A model generated the notes under the pieces. That model was not told the DNA's origin, searched no databases, and saw only the letters and a list, made by a program, of their open reading frames with translations. From Symbiodinium natans (lineage: Eukaryota > Sar > Dinophyceae > Suessiales > Symbiodiniaceae), in contig CAJNDS010002490.1 of assembly GCA_905221605.1 (NCBI GenBank), positions 1 through 64,000 on the forward strand: 64,000 bases of DNA. Direction: 5' to 3'. Positions 59,564-64,000 of the stretch are shown here, one piece after another (positions within the stretch are counted from its first letter, which is position 1; every line of letters starts with the position of its first letter). A program made the position numbers and the translations under genes.

Positions 59564-59674
59564 CTATACTGAACCTGGAACCCTAGCAAAATACGTTCAG
59601 CTGTTTCTTAGGAATTACAGACAAGACAGATTCCTAAACCCTAAACCCATTATTTCCAAGAATGCCTAAGGTAC
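59564..59674 (-). mobile_element. introner intron (GT-AG), family 10, 111 nt
   Basis: TSD GTAC: GCTGGT|GTACCTTAGGC...CAGTATAG|GTACTGG restores GSAG-VLGKG. Same element family as 56,861-56,967, but with a GT donor because the target began with GT. Confidence 0.78.
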
Positions 59675-59985
59675 ACCAGCCGAGCCCAGCCTGGGGTCAT
59701 GCCTGCCTGGCCCTTGCTCACTCTGCTCTTGGATCCCTTGGCTGCCCTTTCCTAGGAAGCCGGGATGTTGCGCGTGCTGGCTGCTGAACCTGGAATTGGA
59801 GAAGTGGTGTCCGGATGAGTGTGTGTACTTGCTGTGGCTGAAACCGATGGAGAAGTTGTCCTCAGGATGGAGGGCATTCTCTGGCAGAAAAGCCCGGCAC
59901 CACGGACAACGCCTGTTGAACCTGCGCATGCATCCAGGTTCGACGACGGTAGAACCCCATCTCCTACAAGATGAACTACCAAAAG
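59675..59985 (-). CDS. KH-domain protein, Cys/His/Ser-rich exon
   Basis: Reads SSCRRWGSTVVEPGCMRRFN, RRCPWCRAFLPENALHPEDN, FSIGFSHSKYTHSSGHHFSN, then a Gln/Gly-rich linker to RHDPRLGSAG. CPWC may complete a zinc site with the CPRC of the upstream exon. The 3' border is exact; the 5' border is near the family-9 element. Confidence 0.6.
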
Positions 59986-60083
59986 GCTCCAATGTAGGCT
60001 GAATGTAGTTCCTTGTTGAGTTACTCCATAGGGGATTCTAGTAGACTACTCCAAAAAAGGTACTACATAGGAGCCTTTGGGTA
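59986..60083 (-). mobile_element. putative introner (GT-AG), family 9
   Basis: Ends CAAAAGGCTCCAATGTAG and CTACATAGGAGCCTTTG pair well. Splicing GT|GTTTACC...GGTAG|TTCATC keeps the frame (AELV-SSCRRW), but the target duplication is not clear. Confidence 0.55.
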
Positions 60084-60312
60084 AACACCAATTCAGCTGT
60101 CGCTAGCGATACCTCAATACAGTTCTTGAGAGCATCCCGCCTGTCATCGGCGCAGCGTGGACACAAATAAATCGGATTGCCCCGAGATCTGCACCGACGA
60201 TTCCGACATGAGACGTAGTACGCGGCCGCAACCTCTACGTCGGGGTGTTCATGGTTCCATGGTGTCTGGCAGAACTCAGGCTCAAGGCAGGTCGCTAAGG
60301 ATGATGGTGTAA
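60084..60312 (-). CDS. KH-domain protein, zinc-binding-like exon
   Basis: Reads SSVTPSSLATCLEPEFCQTP, WNHEHPDVEVAAAYYVSCRN, RRCRSRGNPIYLCPRCADDR, RDALKNCIEVSLATAEL. CRNRRC...CPRC looks like a zinc ribbon. A family-1 element (60,322-60,428) lies immediately upstream, probably another intron. Confidence 0.6.
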
Positions 60313-60321
60313 CTGACGACA

Positions 60322-60428
60322 TACAAAGTAGGGGGCCCCCTACTATACTAACTTGAGCTTTCATGCTTATAACCCAATTCAGGGCCCTTGTAGCCCTATT
60401 TTAACTCGGGGGCCCCTACATGTAGCTC
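60322..60428. mobile_element. inverted-repeat element, family 1
   Basis: Ends AAAGTAGGGGGCCCCCTAC and CGGGGGCCCCTACATGTAG; central AATTCAGGGCCCTTGTAGCC. Confidence 0.8.
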
Positions 60429-60429
60429 G

Positions 60430-61280
60430 CCAGTTCACACAGAGTCTCGGGCCGGGCTGCGCTTTAGTCGATGTTCTTCCTTGCAAATTTCTTAAAACAC
60501 CATACCGGACCATACCCCAGATCATCACAGCGCGAAAGGGCTAAACCCTAAACCCTAAAGCCTAAACCCTAAACCCTAAACCCAAGGGCGCCTTGCAATG
60601 GATTCACTCTCGGAGACCAGGCACTGCCAATGCTCCTCTTGCTGAGGGCGTGGGGCTAAGTGCAAAGATTTTGCGTGTGCGCAATAGCAGCAAGAGTGGC
60701 AGTGGCAGTGGCAGTGATATTATCAATGGGAACAGTAGTCATCATCGTGTTGAGGTGAGGTGGAATACCCGCAGCAGCGAACCCTGCCAACCTCCACGGT
60801 TTTTGCATGCTCTGGATACAGAGAACCACCAGAATTCAGAGTGTTTTTGAGCAATTCAACACTGCTCCGACCAAAGTCTGTGCAAGACGAGTTCTCTCAA
60901 AGCTCTCCCTAAACCCTAAACCCCAAACCCCAAACCCTAATATGTACACCGAGTCATCTCCCAGGACAAGATGCAGAACAACATAATCCTAAGATCCTGA
61001 ACCTGAAACAATAACCCAAACATGGCAGTCCAAGCCCAAGCCGAGGAAAAAAAAAAAAAAAAAACAGAGTGCATGGCTGTGCGACGACAGTCAATGTAGA
61101 TCTCAGACCAAAGGTTGCTGCAAATCCAGGCATCTCAGCCCACTTCCCCTAGGAAGTGATGAAAGCAGTAAACTCTCGTGGTTCTTAAGCACATGTTTGT
61201 TGTAAAAGACAACAGTCTATCAGACCCTAAACCCTAAACCCTAAGCCCTAAGCTCTAAGCCCTAAACCCTAAACCCTAAA
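60430..61280. other. mostly non-coding; one ambiguous open stretch
   Basis: 60,593-60,850 is open on the plus strand (SSKSGSGSGSDIINGNSS) but shows an (AGTGGC)n microsatellite and no support as a gene. An A18 tract is at 61,048 and CCCTAAA clusters at 60,541-60,580 and 61,224-61,284. Confidence 0.35.
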
Positions 61281-61284
61281 CCCT

Positions 61285-61395
61285 AGTCCTTGATGATCCT
61301 CTGCAAGCCGCCATCTAAAATCCACGCAGGCAGCCTGGGTGTGTCTTCCGCCGTTTTTACGCCGGTGTTGCGTTTGTTCCGAGATCTGAGGTTAA
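61285..61395 (-). CDS. putative host exon, possible C-terminus
   Basis: Reads VNLRSRNKRNTGVKTAEDTP then RLPAWILDGGLQRIIKD and TAG. Good composition; abuts a CCCTAAA array at the TAG. Confidence 0.45.
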
Positions 61396-61448
61396 CTTAG
61401 GGTTTAGGGTTTAGGGTATTTAGGGTTTAGGGTTTAGGGTTTTGGGTT

Positions 61449-61612
61449 CAGGGTTGCTGAGTTCATAAGCCCACAAAAGTGTACACTTTCAGTTCTATAG
61501 GGGATCATAGTATCCCAAGAAAATATCAAAAAAGTGTACACTTTCAGTTCTATAGGGGATTAAAGTATCCCCCAAAAATGTCAAGTGTGCTCAGTCGGCT
61601 ACTAAGTTAATT
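61449..61612. mobile_element. element family 8, internally duplicated
   Basis: TGCTGAGTTCATAAGC ... AGTGTACACTTTCAGTTCTA (twice) ... TCAGTCGGCTACTAAGTT. Related to the intron at 35,581-35,687. Followed at 61,614-61,712 by a GGGGGTTTACGATATTAG hairpin element also found at 56,022-56,095. Confidence 0.65.
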
Positions 61613-62344
61613 GGGGGTTTACGATATTAGTGGTACCTTGCTGGGTCCTTATGATAAGGGAATCCTGCTATTTGCGGGTCAATATTAGGGGTCACTTATT
61701 TTCGTAAACGCCCAATTGGGGAGAAGAGGTGTGGAGTTTAATTCGGGTCTAGGAGGTTAGGGGTTAAGTGTTTAGGAGTTCCTGCGGTTCAGGAGCAAGG
61801 GTACAACAGATAGTAGCAACTACGTTGAAGAGTGCGTGCAGCATGCATGTGGTGCTCGGAAATGCAGAAACCGTGCCAGGTGGGGGGGAGCCCTAAACCC
61901 TAAACCCAAATTGAGGGTCCCTGCTTCGGGTATCCCTAGCGTTTTGCATCATATGGGGGCAGAGGGCTTGGGAAAGACGGGACAGGGAGGGGGGGTGGCC
62001 TCAAAGCGAGTTGGAGTTAGGGTGTAGGGTTTGGCCCCAAACCCTAGGCCCTAAACCCCCCCGAAAATCCAACATGCTAAACCCTATATTGCGGGCCCCG
62101 GCTGATCCTCTAGCATATTCCTCATCGATTAGGGCACCAAAAGGCGCACGGTAGTTCGATGAAACGTGTGTATATCGGTGGACTTACTAAGGTTGCGAAT
62201 GTAAGTTGCTTAGGGGTGCGTGTTGAGGATTTAGGGTTGATACTAGCAAGCTAGTCTAAGGTGCAAGCCAGTGAAGAAAGAAATGCCTATGATAGAATAG
62301 AGGTTACTCGCCCTATTCATGTCTTTGCCCGGGACGTTGGTTTC

Positions 62345-62815
62345 TTCTCAATCCCAAAACCCCAAACCCAAAACCAGCAACCCCAAAACCCCCAACCCCA
62401 AAACCCTAAACCCCTGAACTCCAAACCCTAAAGCCCCAAAGCCCAAAACCCCAACCCCAAACCCTAAACCCTAAACCCTACACCCCAAAACCCTAAACCC
62501 CTAAACCCCAAACCCTAAATCCCAAACCCGAAACCCTAAACCTTAAACCCAAACAACGAACCCTAAGCCCTGAATCCCAAACCCCAAAACCCTAAACCTT
62601 AAACGTGAAACCACAAACCCCAAACCCTAAACCCTGAAACCCAAACCCTAAACCCCAAACCCACAAACCCTAACCCCGAACCCCAGACCCCAAACCCAAA
62701 ACCCTAAATCCTAAATCCCAAAGCCCAAACCCAGTATACCCAAAAACCCTAAACCCCTAAACCCCAAACCCTAAACCCCAAACCCTGAACCCTAAACCCT
62801 AAACCCTCAAATCGC
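62345..62815. repeat. degenerate CCCAAACCC/CCCTAAACC region
   Basis: ~470 bp of irregular CCCCAAA, CCCTAAA and CCCGAAA words without a stable unit. Confidence 0.8.
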
Positions 62816-62821
62816 GGACCA

Positions 62822-62945
62822 TGTGGCGGACCATACTTCCGTCGGAGGGCGCAGTTCTTGCCGTGATGGGATCGCACGACCCGCCCAGAAGCTGTGACCC
62901 AGACTTCCTGAGACCTTATGGGCCGGTGAGGGTTTTGAACTTTCA
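62822..62945 (-). CDS. putative host exon, strand uncertain
   Basis: Minus frame SQEVWVTASGRVVRSHHGKN and plus frame EGAVLAVMGSHDPPRSCDPD are both open; the plus frame ends at a CCG|GTGAGG donor. I prefer minus by neighbourhood only. Confidence 0.3.
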
Positions 62946-63124
62946 AGCCCTAAACCCTAAACCCTAAACCCTGAACCCTGAACTCTGAACCCTAAACCCC
63001 CTAAAACAGACCCTAAACCCTGAACCCTCTAAGGTTTAGTGCAGGTCCGGGGGTCGGCCGTGCGAAATCCTCGAACCGATGAAATCCGAAGGCCGCTTAA
63101 CACCTTGAGGGTCTAGTGGAAGCT

Positions 63125-63235
63125 AGTAAGGGTTTAGGGTTTAGGGCTTAGGGTTTAGGGTTTGGGGTTTGGGGTTTGGGGTTTAGGGTTTAGGGTTTAG
63201 GAGTTTAGGGTTTAGGGTTGGGGGTTTGGAATCTG
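63125..63235. repeat. TTTAGGG/TTTGGGG array
   Basis: About 13 units with a TTTGGGG core. Confidence 0.9.
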
Positions 63236-63685
63236 GAGTTGGTTTTGAGGGTGAGCCTTACAGCCAGAAACACGTGCACCCTCAGCCCTCGACGCGCAAA
63301 TTCCTCAGCCGCGAACCATCAGACAGAGACCCGCAGCTTATTTCAGTTGGGGTCTTTCAATATTTTTGGTGAGAGGGGCAAGGAGGGGGGGGGATTCTGT
63401 GTCCCACAAGCGATGTCGAACTGTGGTGGTTCCGGGTGTACGGTTCTGGTGGTTCGGGATTCGTGGTTCAGGGTGTGGCGTTGAGGGCTTATGAAGCTTG
63501 TAGATTCCAGATGCTTAGGGTAAATGGTGCAGATGCACCCTAAACCCTAAAAGGCTTGAGGTGCTAGGGCGTTTTTGGGTTGAGGGTGTTTGACTAAGTT
63601 TGGGGTGTGCAAAGCCTTGCCCCGAGAATGCCCAAAAAGTCTTGAAAGGCCTCACATGTAGGGAGTTTGGGGTTTAGGGTTGCGG

Positions 63686-63775
63686 GCTTGCATGTCGGGC
63701 CCCCTAGTTGCTAGGGCCTAGGTATATAGGGTCATGGGTTATCGGTCATACTTTTGAAGTTATATTTCCGCTACA
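63686..63775. mobile_element. family-1 element, left part
   Basis: TTGCATGTCGGGCCCCCTAG...GGTCATACTTTTGAAGTTAT; the right end is eroded. The remaining ~225 bp to the window end show no feature. Confidence 0.55.
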
Positions 63776-64000
63776 ATTCGGGGTGCAGCTGCAGTCAAGG
63801 TGCGTGTGGATTGTGCCGCCAACCACGACGCCCCAAATCCTGAAATTGCAATCAGGCCCCCACCAATAGACTGCAACTAAGTCTTGCCAAGTTGGTTTAA
63901 GCCCCATTGAAAAAGACTAGTACGTGCAGTCCCTTATACATCCAAATACGGAGAGCCTTTTAATGTCCCGAAGGCCGACCTCCTGGGACAGTTAAGCCCA

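Noticed and set aside
60593-60850. Plus-strand gene (SSKSGSGSGSDIINGNSS)
   Set aside because: Contains a microsatellite, opposite strand to all neighbours, no splice or homology support; listed only as an ambiguous stretch.
7430-64000. A chromosome end / subtelomere
   Set aside because: Arrays occur in both orientations throughout and alternate with exons, and no terminal array is present. The arrays are interstitial, although a subtelomeric position cannot be excluded.

Overview
The window joins two very different DNAs. Bases 1 to about 6,870 are AT-rich and gene-dense, with short spacers and perfect AT-rich hairpins between genes. The genes are the C-terminus of a jelly-roll type capsid protein, a fibre with an S74 self-cleaving chaperone domain, a GIY-YIG endonuclease, an A32/FtsK-HerA-like packaging ATPase, several Cys-rich small proteins and a probable myristoylated protein. 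This is the right-hand part of a polinton-like virus / virophage-type element that continues left of the window. Two of its genes (fibre and GIY-YIG) are broken by single-base frameshifts, so this looks like an integrated, decaying copy.

From about 7.3 kb to the end the DNA is eukaryotic nuclear sequence with about 45 arrays of the telomere-type repeat TTTAGGG/CCCTAAA and its variants (TTTGGGG, TTCAGGG, CCCTAAG, CCGTAAA), in both orientations. Between the arrays lie many short (60-380 bp) higher-GC islands that read as exons, nearly all on the minus strand. Recognisable genes are an exostosin-like (GT47) glycosyltransferase (17.7-10.2 kb), a polytopic membrane protein (37.0-34.3 kb) and a Cys-rich protein with a KH RNA-binding domain (60.3-58.6 kb). 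Unassigned multi-exon genes lie at 21.4-18.4, 27.2-23.5, 31.4-28.6, 51.9-47.4 and 57.9-56.1 kb.

The introns are the notable part. Many are short mobile elements with terminal inverted repeats (introners) flanked by 3-7 bp target-site duplications (TSDs). In eight cases I could place exact junctions. The reading frame is restored when the intron runs from the first TSD copy (donor GA, GC or GT) to an AG at the end of the element. Several introners in turn carry a telomere-like array, and some arrays are flanked by their own direct duplications of the adjacent sequence. In-frame TAA, TAG and TGA codons in good exons suggest stop codons may be read as Gln and Trp.

TTTAGGG telomere repeats, GA/GC/GT-AG introns, introners, unidirectional genes and possible stop reassignment together point to a dinoflagellate-lineage alveolate. 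A syndinian such as Amoebophrya fits best. This is inference; no marker gene fixes the species. I found no rRNA, tRNA or CRISPR array.
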